Of a DNA stretch of 64,000 nt, positions 37,301-44,826 are shown in pieces (the stretch's first letter is position 1; each line of letters begins with the position of its first letter). Below the pieces are notes generated by a model. It saw only the letters and a program-made list of their open reading frames with translations, was not told where the DNA came from and did not search any database. Location of the stretch: the NCBI GenBank assembly GCA_942493375.1, contig OW818698.1, positions 496,001-560,000 of the forward strand, read 5' to 3'. Position numbers and translations under genes: made by a program. Source of the stretch: G942493375 sp942493375. GTDB lineage: Bacteria; Armatimonadota; UBA5829.

Positions 37301-38194
37301 TACTCCGCCATCATCAGGTTGTGAAGTTGCAAAGAATATATCAGCAACTCCGCTGCCTGCAGATTCGAAGTTTACTCCCAGTTTGCCGGAGATCAACTTA
37401 TCGAAGTCCAGGATTACAGCAACTCCACGGTCTCCTCTTGGAGTCTTTATAACCTTTTTCTCATCGGGGTCTGTGATTGCCTCAAGTCCGACAACGCTCC
37501 CAGCCTTAAGCAGCGTAACATCACCCTTTAATACCTGTTGAAAAGATTCCGCGATGTCAGCATCTTTGAGCCTCTCAGGCACATTAAATGCCTGGGCAAA
37601 TGCCGGAGGTATCTGTGTAACAGATGCAGGAGGCACAGGGCGATCTTTTATATCTACAGATTCCAGACCCGGTGCAATCTCAACCGCAGGCCATCCACGC
37701 GCACCAAACCTTGCACCCAGCCATTCGCCCGGTTTGCCGGAGTCATTGTAAGTCTCACACAAACCATTTGAGTAGGTAGACACTTCGTAATCATCAGCAA
37801 CTGAGCATACCCAGCTTTCATCCGTAGCATAATCCATATCCCCTGCTCGAGTGCTGGCGTTTACCTTCGCATAAACTACAGCCGGAATAGAACCCGACTG
37901 CATCTCTATGCCTATAACATTGGCACCGCGTTTAAGCTTGGTTGAAAGATCATATTGATCACTATAAACACAGTCCGGCCCTGCCGGCACAGGTCCGCGA
38001 CCTTCATAAACTCCATTGACATATAACTTATAAGGTACGGAGGCAGCGACGGAAATAGTCGCACTCACAGGTACACGGTCAAGCCTGGCCACACCCCGGA
38101 AACGCAGGATTGCTCCCGCAGGGATTTGCAAGCCGGTCGGTATTCTGATCCACCTTGCCTTAATTATTGATTGTTCTAAATCGGTCGAATTCAT
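34337..38194 (-). CDS. GH78-like protein with an arginine-rich repetitive C-terminal tail
   Basis: 1285 residues, no signal peptide. Residues 1-760 resemble alpha-L-rhamnosidases: lectin-like N-domain (YKLYVNGVYEGRGPVPAGP), a central helical barrel and a C-terminal sandwich (EGEILVGWRGTRNGTLMQIDVPENV split over two strands). The usual GH78 catalytic loop (DCPxRDERxGWxGD) is not found; GVNDTAFTLDATSF stands in its place, so activity is doubtful. Residues 765-1285 are a disordered tail with ten basic blocks (such as KSKRRRRTRRRK and RSKRRRRSRSKRK) separated by acidic, Ala/Val/Glu/Pro-rich linkers. Several linkers are translated DNA repeats (IDNGQLTIDN). Similar tails occur on RNA-binding proteins. 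The stop of the GH116 gene is 24 nt upstream, so the two are co-transcribed. Confidence 0.7.
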   Translation of the reverse strand: MNSTDLEQSIIKARWIRIPTGLQIPAGAILRFRGVARLDRVPVSATISVAASVPYKLYVNGVYEGRGPVPAGPDCVYSDQYDLSTKLKRGANVIGIEMQSGSIPAVVYAKVNASTRAGDMDYATDESWVCSVADDYEVSTYSNGLCETYNDSGKPGEWLGARFGARGWPAVEIAPGLESVDIKDRPVPPASVTQIPPAFAQAFNVPERLKDADIAESFQQVLKGDVTLLKAGSVVGLEAITDPDEKKVIKTPRGDRGVAVILDFDKLISGKLGVNFESAGSGVADIFFATSQPDDGGVPLPDTSLGMMRVNFRKGDMDIRSLVSRQARFIQIEFRRCSKPIMLKTVDIEVGSFASDKNTHFECNRGTLTGLWEQCAERATSLLGSIIGVNDTAFTLDATSFTAISRAAFSLYGDTGVSSYLLDTIETWCKDPLDVPSILLAHAELTGDNSRVCDLYKVLDLHIEKSWSMRNADGLVEISGKVTTLANLKLCRALEAMSAAAWLCGREDDAYAHRDKAVILRKAVIGRLFDERKGLFCIGLDGWHKIREYSTDVNIEAACAGVLNQYERSRIFHWLARPELETALKPEQAAVLAMQLIADKQLDGAMEIIGSTLGSPKGAGSEYDVLACAGLFAVVGGVLGVKRVLGVAGRYSVSPVRLGLKQADSSVVIPEGEILVGWRGTRNGTLMQIDVPENVRVDVYIGDDFGNSFRLNGRTLVNGCVTLSTGSHRIHCSDFSARRPAPDKSLLPEVPWASVEVLDGVSQYGVRQRLGRGGDRRRRKEDEPVTAAIDGVEVAEVVEAVEPAAVKPEDKSKRRRRNPRGRKPEEAPVQPVAEVAAPEPIDNGQLTIDNEELSPEAVADAKSKRRRRTRRRKPAEAVDGAAVVETEIAPEAELVGEQEEKTIEASEVVETPAEAAAESRSKRRRRSRSKRKTAELVADGLIDFGVTPDEEPAEVDIVPVEPAVVDGGELALEEAGLSPEAVGETRSRRRRRSRSRRKPVEADGELAIDNGQLTVDNAPEETVEVESEPLAVEGAEVPVGETRSRRRRRSRSRHKHAVEAIDNEQLTIDNGEAVSDSGELVVESVEVEAAGEELPVDDASILEEVPVEVPHKRRRRSRSRRKPVEAVIDDDELTMEEPVAIDSGQLIIDDDAAEEVVEEKPKRRRNTRRKKPAEVVGGLTVEDFDYDPFAESVAVAPVVEAPPVVVEVEEVKPKPRRRAPRKKPEVAVEETVAPAVAEAVEPVVVETPDEVVVEVKKPRRKRSPAKPMKAVEGEEVLPETAGDVE

Positions 38195-38218
38195 ATTTCT
38201 CCATTGCCTACTTGAGTG

Positions 38219-40801
38219 TTAACAAGTACCAACCGTAAGGTCTTTACCAGGCTCAACTGTGACAGGTTCCCGGAAGCAAGTCTTGTTGCCTTTTATATCG
38301 AATAAAGTTGCAATATTATCAGGAACAGACAGGCTATTGAGAACCAGTTTGCCCTGTAATACAGTAAGTTTCATGCCTGTCGGAGTACACTCAAAAGTCC
38401 CCCAACCGGTCCCTAAAGACCAGAAGCACTTAAATTTGCCATCCGTATAACGGACCGGATTAAATCCTATATGCCCGGCAGATAGATCATACTCAAACCC
38501 GCTCAACGCATTCAGCGCTGCATAAGATGCCATTGATCTGGCATAGTTGCTGCCGCACTCGATCTCATTCCAGGGGTTTCTATTTTCCCCATTATACCTG
38601 TCCCGAACAGCTTTGATAATTGTAAGGCCCTCGTCAACCAGCCCTTCCTGGATCATGTGTATGCCAGCCTGGTATTCAAAACCATTCATACATTCCTCAG
38701 CATAAGGAATAGGAACAGCCGGTTTATACTTCCCGTCAGGCCAGTAACAGATAACAGTTGCTGCCTCATCATTCAGACCAAAGATGCGGCAGGGATTGAA
38801 ATAATCCCGCAGCGTTGGTCTGTAGTTATTTTTATAGATAGCTTCCAGTGCAGAACGAACTTTATCAGCATCGAATATCTGTCCCAATCCGCACAGATTT
38901 GCATGCCACTGGCCGATAACCTGATCAACATGACAGCCATCACTCACCTGATATTTGATCTCATTGTGTTCAGAGTCCCAATATGAAGCAACCGCATCGC
39001 TCCACTTCGCACTCGAATCCGGGAATTGTTCCAGTATAGACTTGTCATTAATGTCTATCTTCTGCTGGAAATATTCACCATTGAACAAATTCTCGTTGAC
39101 CCACTTGCTGCCACGTTCAAAAAGACCAGTGTACTCCTGGGCACTCTCTGTTTGACCAAAATGAGTAGCTATCTCTGCCCCAGCTTTTAAAGCTGCCAGA
39201 TAGAAACCAGTCAGGAAAGCATTTGGTCCAAACAGTTCCATATCCAGAGTATGATGCTGCCGGCCTTCAAGCACTCCGTCCTTGTCTAGATCCCACTTCT
39301 CTTCATTAGTAGGAGACCAGGCAAACTCCAGTGATTTCTTGACTAACGGCCAAATTGTCCGCAACCATTCATCATCACCGGATATCTTCCATTCACGATA
39401 AACTTTAATAATCCCGCCGAACTGCCCATCTGCACACGGTCTCCAGTCCGAAGGATCTCTTCCAACAGGAAGCTGTAACCTGAAATCTACTTTACCATCT
39501 TCCCGCATGCTGAAACCGTATTCCAGGTCCCGCATGGACCGTTCCAGGCTCGGGAACAGGAAAGGCAGGGCATATGCATAGTTCCAGACATGGCTGCAGG
39601 AACCCTCACAGCACCCTTCCTGGCAATGGCATCCCTCGAACCCGTAGAACGAACCGTCAGTAAGTCTCATTACTGTAGGTGACTTCAGTATCGAAATATT
39701 TGCTGATACTGCATCCAGAACATAATCAGGCACAGTGCTGGAGAACAGAGCATCATGGAACAGTGCTGTCTCTGAATGAAGCTTGTCCCAGTTGTCAAAA
39801 CAATATGCAGCTGAAGCCCGTGAATCATCGAACAGCGTCGAATAGTAGTTCTGCCAGACTTTGGGTGGTTCAACACATCCGCACTCACATTTCGCTTCTT
39901 CAGGTCGCCAGGACGCAGTCCTGTTGGGGAAATTCCATGTGATGGTAAACCTGGCTTTTACTGTCTCTCCGGGTCCAGCATGTAAATGAACAGCCAGGGT
40001 ACAGTGGTCATCATAAACAGCATCAACAGGCCCAAAGTCATCTGCATAGTCCCTGTCATTGAACTTACCCGCGGTGCAAAGGTCTCTCCAATATATACCC
40101 AGGCTATCAAACCAGGTACCACGGAACCAATATCGCTGGTAACTGACATCTTCAGCATCAGTCGAGATAGACATATCGCCATATTCCAGGCTGTCAACTT
40201 CAGAGCATCTGCTGTCCAGGGTCAAAACCGTTTGACCGTCGCATCCGCTGACCTGTGTCCGTGTACCTTTTACCTGTGGATTCTTGAGAACCCCGCAGAT
40301 GGTGTATTCAAGCGCTTCAGCAGTAGTATTCTTTACGGTTATATCAAAAAAGGCTGCTGGTATGCTGGAATCCAGATCGTTTAGAGGAATCAAAGGGTTA
40401 AACGCATCAATAGCGCATTCCCCGGGGAAGACTTCATCAATAAAATCTATACGGGCAAATGGATAACTCCCCGTAAACTCAGAGTCTACAAAGTGAGGGC
40501 ACCCAGCCATAGTGTTCCGTGCAACACCGAATCCGAACCCGGCATATGTTCCAGGTCCTGCCCCATTATAAGGAGGCTGCAGATCAGAGTGCAGGACACG
40601 GGCATCCACAACTTTCCCAGCCGATTCTGCTTTTACAGCAAAATGGCTAAGTCCGTGAAAACTGCCCTTGTTAGGCTTATTGAATATCTCCCAGTCCACC
40701 AGCCGACCATTACCGGCCAGACCAATACAACCGGACCCTATTCCACCGAGGGGAAATGATATCTCATTAGTATTTACGCCTTTATAATTCCCGTATGCCA
40801 T
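38219..40801 (-). CDS. GH116 (GBA2-type) glycosidase
   Basis: 860 residues with no signal peptide, so intracellular. The N-terminal GBA2-type sandwich has FPLGGIGSGCIGLAGNGRLVDWEI near residue 16 (split motif) and the DUF608 catalytic barrel has CSHVWNYAYALPFLFPSLE near 400 and DGVLEGRQHHTLDMELFGPN near 505, the regions holding the nucleophile Glu and acid/base Asp in GH116. It probably cleaves beta-glucosides, beta-xylosides or similar disaccharides. The ATG overlaps the 3' end of ribF by 20 bp, with GGAG inside ribF, implying coupling of a sugar hydrolase to the translation/flavin operon, which is unusual. Confidence 0.9.
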   Translation of the reverse strand: MAYGNYKGVNTNEISFPLGGIGSGCIGLAGNGRLVDWEIFNKPNKGSFHGLSHFAVKAESAGKVVDARVLHSDLQPPYNGAGPGTYAGFGFGVARNTMAGCPHFVDSEFTGSYPFARIDFIDEVFPGECAIDAFNPLIPLNDLDSSIPAAFFDITVKNTTAEALEYTICGVLKNPQVKGTRTQVSGCDGQTVLTLDSRCSEVDSLEYGDMSISTDAEDVSYQRYWFRGTWFDSLGIYWRDLCTAGKFNDRDYADDFGPVDAVYDDHCTLAVHLHAGPGETVKARFTITWNFPNRTASWRPEEAKCECGCVEPPKVWQNYYSTLFDDSRASAAYCFDNWDKLHSETALFHDALFSSTVPDYVLDAVSANISILKSPTVMRLTDGSFYGFEGCHCQEGCCEGSCSHVWNYAYALPFLFPSLERSMRDLEYGFSMREDGKVDFRLQLPVGRDPSDWRPCADGQFGGIIKVYREWKISGDDEWLRTIWPLVKKSLEFAWSPTNEEKWDLDKDGVLEGRQHHTLDMELFGPNAFLTGFYLAALKAGAEIATHFGQTESAQEYTGLFERGSKWVNENLFNGEYFQQKIDINDKSILEQFPDSSAKWSDAVASYWDSEHNEIKYQVSDGCHVDQVIGQWHANLCGLGQIFDADKVRSALEAIYKNNYRPTLRDYFNPCRIFGLNDEAATVICYWPDGKYKPAVPIPYAEECMNGFEYQAGIHMIQEGLVDEGLTIIKAVRDRYNGENRNPWNEIECGSNYARSMASYAALNALSGFEYDLSAGHIGFNPVRYTDGKFKCFWSLGTGWGTFECTPTGMKLTVLQGKLVLNSLSVPDNIATLFDIKGNKTCFREPVTVEPGKDLTVGTC

Positions 40802-41717
40802 ATAAGTTCTCCAATACCGAAATATCTTTGTTGATCTGTTTTACCAATTCGTCAGGCCCGTTAAATCGGACCTCACCTCTTATTCGTTCAATAAATTCAA
40901 CGTCCAGGACGTGTCCGTATAAATCTCCATCAAAACCCATCAAGTGAACTTCTGTTGTAGTCTCCGTGCAGCCAAAAGTCGGATTATTACCGACATTACA
41001 AAGTCCAGTATAGGTCCTGGCTCCGACAGCCACCCGCACTGCATACACGCCAGGCATCGGAGTCACATGTTTCTGAGAAACTTCGACATTAGCTGTGGGG
41101 AAACCAAGTGTCCGCCCTACCTGCCTGCCGACTACTACCTTGCCTCTTAGCACAAATGAGTGTCCAAGCATATTTGCAGCAGATTTTACATTGCCTTCAG
41201 CAAGCAGTCCACGTATCCGGGTGCTGCTGACCGGTGCACCATCTATGATAACACTTGAAACAATTGCGGTCTCTATATCGTGCTTCTGACCTTCGGTTTT
41301 GAGGTAACGCACATCACCCTCACGACCTCTCCCAAATCTGAAGTTTGCCCCAACTACTACAGCTCTCGCTTTGAGACTGTTCACTAATACATTTTGTAGA
41401 AAGTCCTGTCGTGGAATTTGTGCGAGCTGATCATTGAACTCAGCAATAACGACATATTCTATGCCGGTCTGCATAATAAGCTCAACTCGCTGGTCAAGAG
41501 AGGATATATACATTGGTGCTTTCGAAGGAGCCAGAACTTCAGCCGGATGCCGGTCGAATGTCAGTGCCACCGAAGCCATACAGCCTTTGTCAGCAGTCTC
41601 CAGGACCTTCTCGAATATTGCCCGGTGCCCCCAGTGAACACCGTCAAACACACCAACTCCGACACAAGCTCGTTCAACTTTAGAAGGGAGGTTTTCTATA
41701 CCCTGTATAACACTCAT
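40782..41717 (-). CDS. ribF: Bifunctional riboflavin kinase / FAD synthetase
   Basis: 311 residues from ATG at 41717. The N-terminal FAD synthetase (nucleotidyltransferase) domain has GVFDGVHWGH near residue 24 and SSTRIRGLLAEG near 160; the C-terminal riboflavin kinase domain has GRTLGFPTANV near 200, PGVYAVRV and NVGNNPTFG. It converts riboflavin to FMN and FAD. It follows truB, the common order in bacteria, separated by a word-repeat hairpin. Confidence 0.97.
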   Translation of the reverse strand: MSVIQGIENLPSKVERACVGVGVFDGVHWGHRAIFEKVLETADKGCMASVALTFDRHPAEVLAPSKAPMYISSLDQRVELIMQTGIEYVVIAEFNDQLAQIPRQDFLQNVLVNSLKARAVVVGANFRFGRGREGDVRYLKTEGQKHDIETAIVSSVIIDGAPVSSTRIRGLLAEGNVKSAANMLGHSFVLRGKVVVGRQVGRTLGFPTANVEVSQKHVTPMPGVYAVRVAVGARTYTGLCNVGNNPTFGCTETTTEVHLMGFDGDLYGHVLDVEFIERIRGEVRFNGPDELVKQINKDISVLENLYGIREL

Positions 41718-41732
41718 AAACAACCCACTGTT

Positions 41733-41863
41733 TGTTAGTGGATAGTGAAAAGTTGTTAGCTAATAGTTGATAGTGGATAGTTGATAGTGGAAAGTGAAAA
41801 AACCTATCCCGAAACTTTCAACTTTCAACTTTCAACTTTCCACTATCAACTTTCCACTCTCCA
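41733..41863. repeat. Word repeat, gttgatagtggaaagt type, copy 2
   Basis: A long hairpin of the words gttgatagtggatag and actttcaactttcaac, filling the truB-ribF gap; the truB stop codon (TAG of gtttagtgg) lies at its edge. Confidence 0.85.
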
Positions 41864-42760
41864 CTAAACCAGTATTTTTTCCGGCTTGACTATTAGTCTC
41901 GCGTTTTCCTTCAAAATCACACCCACTCCAACCAGAACTCCATTCTGGTCGGTCATGCTTAATAGCACTCCAGGGGCTTCTGTTCCTTCATACTCAATCG
42001 GGTTCCCACGCTTCAACAAAATTGATTGCTCTTCACTGCATATCAGTCCAGGCAAATCCACCAGCGCACAGGAAATCGGCAGCAGAGCTTCTTCGATCCT
42101 GCCATCTGTTGCCAGTTTGCCCAGATCATCCATATTCCAAGCATCATCAAACCCGAATCGTCCCACTTTATTGCGGACAAGTGAACTCATACAGGCCGGT
42201 AAACCCAATTGCTTCCCGATGTCCTCACAAAGTGTCCGAATATAGGTTCCGGAAGAACACGAAACAGTCAGAGTTGCAGTAGCTTTTTCACCGGCAGCGA
42301 AGTTCTGCATTTCAATGTCGAAAACCGTCACCCTGCGTGGCGCTCTTTCAACTGTCTTGCCTTCTCTTGCCAGTTCATACAGCTTCTTGCCGTCACGTTT
42401 AATTGCACTGTGCATCGGAGGGACTTGCTCAATCACTCCTCTTAACTTCTTTACAGCACCTCGCAACTGGTCTTCGGTCAAGTTCTCTGTAGATGCTTCC
42501 TCTATGGTAGTTCCGGTTACATCCCCGGTATCCGTAGCTAACCCCAGCAATAGACCTGCAGTATAAACCTTGGGTTCACCAGGCATATACTCGATCATAC
42601 GGGTAGCCTTACCCACAAAAACAACTAGTACACCCGATGCAAGCGGATCAAGAGTCCCGGCATGCCCAACACGCTTGGTCCCGGTAAATCTTCTAACCTT
42701 ATCTACAATATCATGAGATGTAGGCCCGGAAGGCTTGCGCACATTCAGGACTCCATCCAT
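41864..42760 (-). CDS. truB: tRNA pseudouridine(55) synthase
   Basis: 298 residues. Catalytic Asp in GHAGTLDPLASGVLVV near residue 38, KPSGPTSHDIV at the N-terminus, and SSGTYIRTLCEDIG near 175, all diagnostic for TruB. It makes pseudouridine 55 in the T-loop of tRNAs. The ATG overlaps the end of the preceding nrnA by 16 bp, so they are coupled. Confidence 0.97.
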   Translation of the reverse strand: MDGVLNVRKPSGPTSHDIVDKVRRFTGTKRVGHAGTLDPLASGVLVVFVGKATRMIEYMPGEPKVYTAGLLLGLATDTGDVTGTTIEEASTENLTEDQLRGAVKKLRGVIEQVPPMHSAIKRDGKKLYELAREGKTVERAPRRVTVFDIEMQNFAAGEKATATLTVSCSSGTYIRTLCEDIGKQLGLPACMSSLVRNKVGRFGFDDAWNMDDLGKLATDGRIEEALLPISCALVDLPGLICSEEQSILLKRGNPIEYEGTEAPGVLLSMTDQNGVLVGVGVILKENARLIVKPEKILV

Positions 42761-43755
42761 TTATTTACCTCGCCTATGACCTGTTTTACGGCATCATGAA
42801 TATCCGCATATATTGTACAGCCAGAAGCAGCCTGATGACCACCGCCATCAAACACACGGGCAATCCTGTTAACATTAAACCCATCTCTGGACCGCAGACT
42901 CACCCGCACGTTGCCAGGCTCGATCTCTCGGAACAGCATATACACCAACACACCGCTGACCATACCAACATAGTTAACTATGCTCTCCGAATCATTGTCT
43001 CCAGCCCCCAAAGACTCCATATCATCTCGGGTAATAACAGCATATGCAACTCTCCCGGCTGAATTAACTTTGACGGAATCCAGGGCTCTGCCCAGAAGTT
43101 TAATGGCTCTCAAGGGACGGCTATCGAAGACTTGCTCGGAAATGTATGAGGGATCGGCGCCAAGACTTGTAAGTCTGGCTGCTATCTCGAATGTGTGAGG
43201 GGTTGTGTTGGCAAAACGGAAAGCGCCGGTATCTGCTATAAGTCCGGTAAGAAACTGAGAGGCTGCAATTGCGTCGATCTTGACATTGTTCGCTTCAAGC
43301 AGCTCAACAGCCACTTCAGCAGTAGATGCACTTTTTCGATCAACAACTCTGATGTCGCCATACTCGTGCTCCGGGATATGATGGTCTATACAGGCCGTAA
43401 CTTTGGCACGGTCAACAGCTTCAAATGCCTCACCCACCCGTTTCTCGGACTCACTATCCATCAGAATACCCAGATCAAAGTCTCTACGATACGTAGAAGC
43501 CAGAATAGTGTTGCTTTCCGGAATGAAATGATAGTTCTCAGGCACACCATCAACAGACAAAATGGTTACTTCTTTACCCATAGCTCGCAAAATATGGGCC
43601 ATCCCCAGTGCGCTGCCCAGGGTATCACCATCAGGCCGTTCGTGGCAAGCCATTACAATTGATTTAGCTTCAACAATACGGGACCAACTGGCCACCAACT
43701 CTTCAGTTTTACAGCATGAATTGGGGGATTCGTGAACAGGAGACGTATCACACAA
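42745..43755 (-). CDS. nrnA: DHH-family nanoRNase / pAp phosphatase
   Basis: 336 residues from a TTG at 43755; AGGAGG lies 9 nt before it inside the end of rbfA, and the rbfA stop is one base upstream. Motifs: HERPDGDTLGSALG near residue 41, DSE near 90, CIDHHIPEHE (DHH) near 120, and the DHHA1 domain with GGGHQAASG near 315. These enzymes degrade 2-5-nt RNAs and pAp. The position between rbfA and truB is the usual one. Confidence 0.93.
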   Translation of the reverse strand: MCDTSPVHESPNSCCKTEELVASWSRIVEAKSIVMACHERPDGDTLGSALGMAHILRAMGKEVTILSVDGVPENYHFIPESNTILASTYRRDFDLGILMDSESEKRVGEAFEAVDRAKVTACIDHHIPEHEYGDIRVVDRKSASTAEVAVELLEANNVKIDAIAASQFLTGLIADTGAFRFANTTPHTFEIAARLTSLGADPSYISEQVFDSRPLRAIKLLGRALDSVKVNSAGRVAYAVITRDDMESLGAGDNDSESIVNYVGMVSGVLVYMLFREIEPGNVRVSLRSRDGFNVNRIARVFDGGGHQAASGCTIYADIHDAVKQVIGEVNKWMES

Positions 43756-43756
43756 A

Positions 43757-44101
43757 TTACGAATCCTCCTTAACACGTTCAAGGAGCTCAGTAATCTTCA
43801 TTCCCTGGTCAATCGAAGTATCCAGACGGAAATCTATAGTCGGCACCGTCCGAAGGCTGATACGTTTGCTCAAAAGCTGTCTCACATAGCTCTGGGCATG
43901 TTTGAGCAATTTCAGACCCTCTGCCTTTTGAACTTCGCTTCCCAGTATACTAATAAATATCTTGGCATGGCTGGTATCGGGAGAAACTTCAGCATCGGTG
44001 ATGGTGACAAACCCCAGTCGGGGATCTCCAAACTCCTTGCGTAGAATCTCGGCTATCTCTTGCTTAAGCAAAGCCTCCAGCTTCTCTTGTCTAGTAGACA
44101 T
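43757..44101 (-). CDS. rbfA: Ribosome-binding factor A
   Basis: 114 residues from the ATG at 44101 (AGGAAG upstream). KH-like fold with FGDPRLGFVTITDAEVSPD near residue 24, AKIFISILG, and a C-terminal IDFRLDTSIDQG, all characteristic. It is needed for 30S maturation and 16S processing, especially in the cold. Its 3' end carries the ribosome-binding site for nrnA. Confidence 0.97.
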   Translation of the reverse strand: MSTRQEKLEALLKQEIAEILRKEFGDPRLGFVTITDAEVSPDTSHAKIFISILGSEVQKAEGLKLLKHAQSYVRQLLSKRISLRTVPTIDFRLDTSIDQGMKITELLERVKEDS

Positions 44102-44188
44102 AATATTACACTTCCTGATCTCAATCAATAAACTCAAAGAGTTCAACTGCGACTGACAAGAATCTCAAGATATACAGATATAAGAATT

Positions 44189-44299
44189 CCGAAAGAGTTC
44201 AGTCTACTTTGAACTGACCTAAAGTCCGTTCGTGCTGAGTAGCGCAAAGCGCGTATCGAAGTATGAATGGACTTCAAATTCTCACAAAACTGAACTGTT
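44189..44299. repeat. MITE-like element, copy 2
   Basis: gagttcagtctactttgaac at the left and cacaaaactgaactg at the right; the interior is the same 50-bp palindrome as copies 1 and 3. It is followed by the cttgttaatcttgcaaatc repeat word before ylxP. Confidence 0.9.
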
Positions 44300-44377
44300 A
44301 TAGAATTCCCGTCTTGTTAATCTTGCAAATCTTGTTAATCCTGTGAGATTACTAGCCAGCAGTAACCCACTAAACTG

Positions 44378-44686
44378 TTAAACATACTCACTGTCATTGC
44401 CGCATTCAAACCAAATGTCGCAGTCGATAATCTCACACTCCGGAAAAGAGGCGATATAATCTTCAACCTTATGCATTACGCCCTCAACGAACACCTTTGC
44501 ATTTCCGACATAAGAGAATCCCAACACAGCTTCCCGATAGGAATCAAGCTTGTCTATCTCTGCTGATGATACAGAATACTTGTGCCGGGACCTCTCCAAT
44601 ATACTCTTTACCACACTGCGTTTATCCTTGAGGGATAACGCTGCAGGTATACGCAAGTCAACTGTAAGAATCCCGACAACAAGCAT
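44378..44686 (-). CDS. ylxP: DUF503 family protein YlxP
   Basis: 102 residues. MLVVGILTVDLRIPAALSLKDKRSVVKSI, in two adjacent strands, is the DUF503 signature, and the position between infB and rbfA is conserved in many phyla. The family has a ferredoxin-like fold and is suspected to act in ribosome assembly. The gene is bracketed by two nearly identical direct repeats. Confidence 0.93.
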   Translation of the reverse strand: MLVVGILTVDLRIPAALSLKDKRSVVKSILERSRHKYSVSSAEIDKLDSYREAVLGFSYVGNAKVFVEGVMHKVEDYIASFPECEIIDCDIWFECGNDSEYV

Positions 44687-44705
44687 TGGCAAATATCACC
44701 TATCT

Positions 44706-44814
44706 AAGAAAAGTTCAGTTTACTGTGAACTGAACGAAAGTCCGTTCGTGCTGAGTAGCGCAAAGCGCGTATCGAAGTATGAATGGACTTCAAATCCTCA
44801 CAAAACTGAACTGT
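44706..44814. repeat. MITE-like element, copy 3
   Basis: Starts aaaagttcagtttactgtga and ends cacaaaactgaactg. It is in the same orientation as copy 2 and stands between infB and ylxP. Confidence 0.9.
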
Positions 44815-44826
44815 TACCTATCTAAA

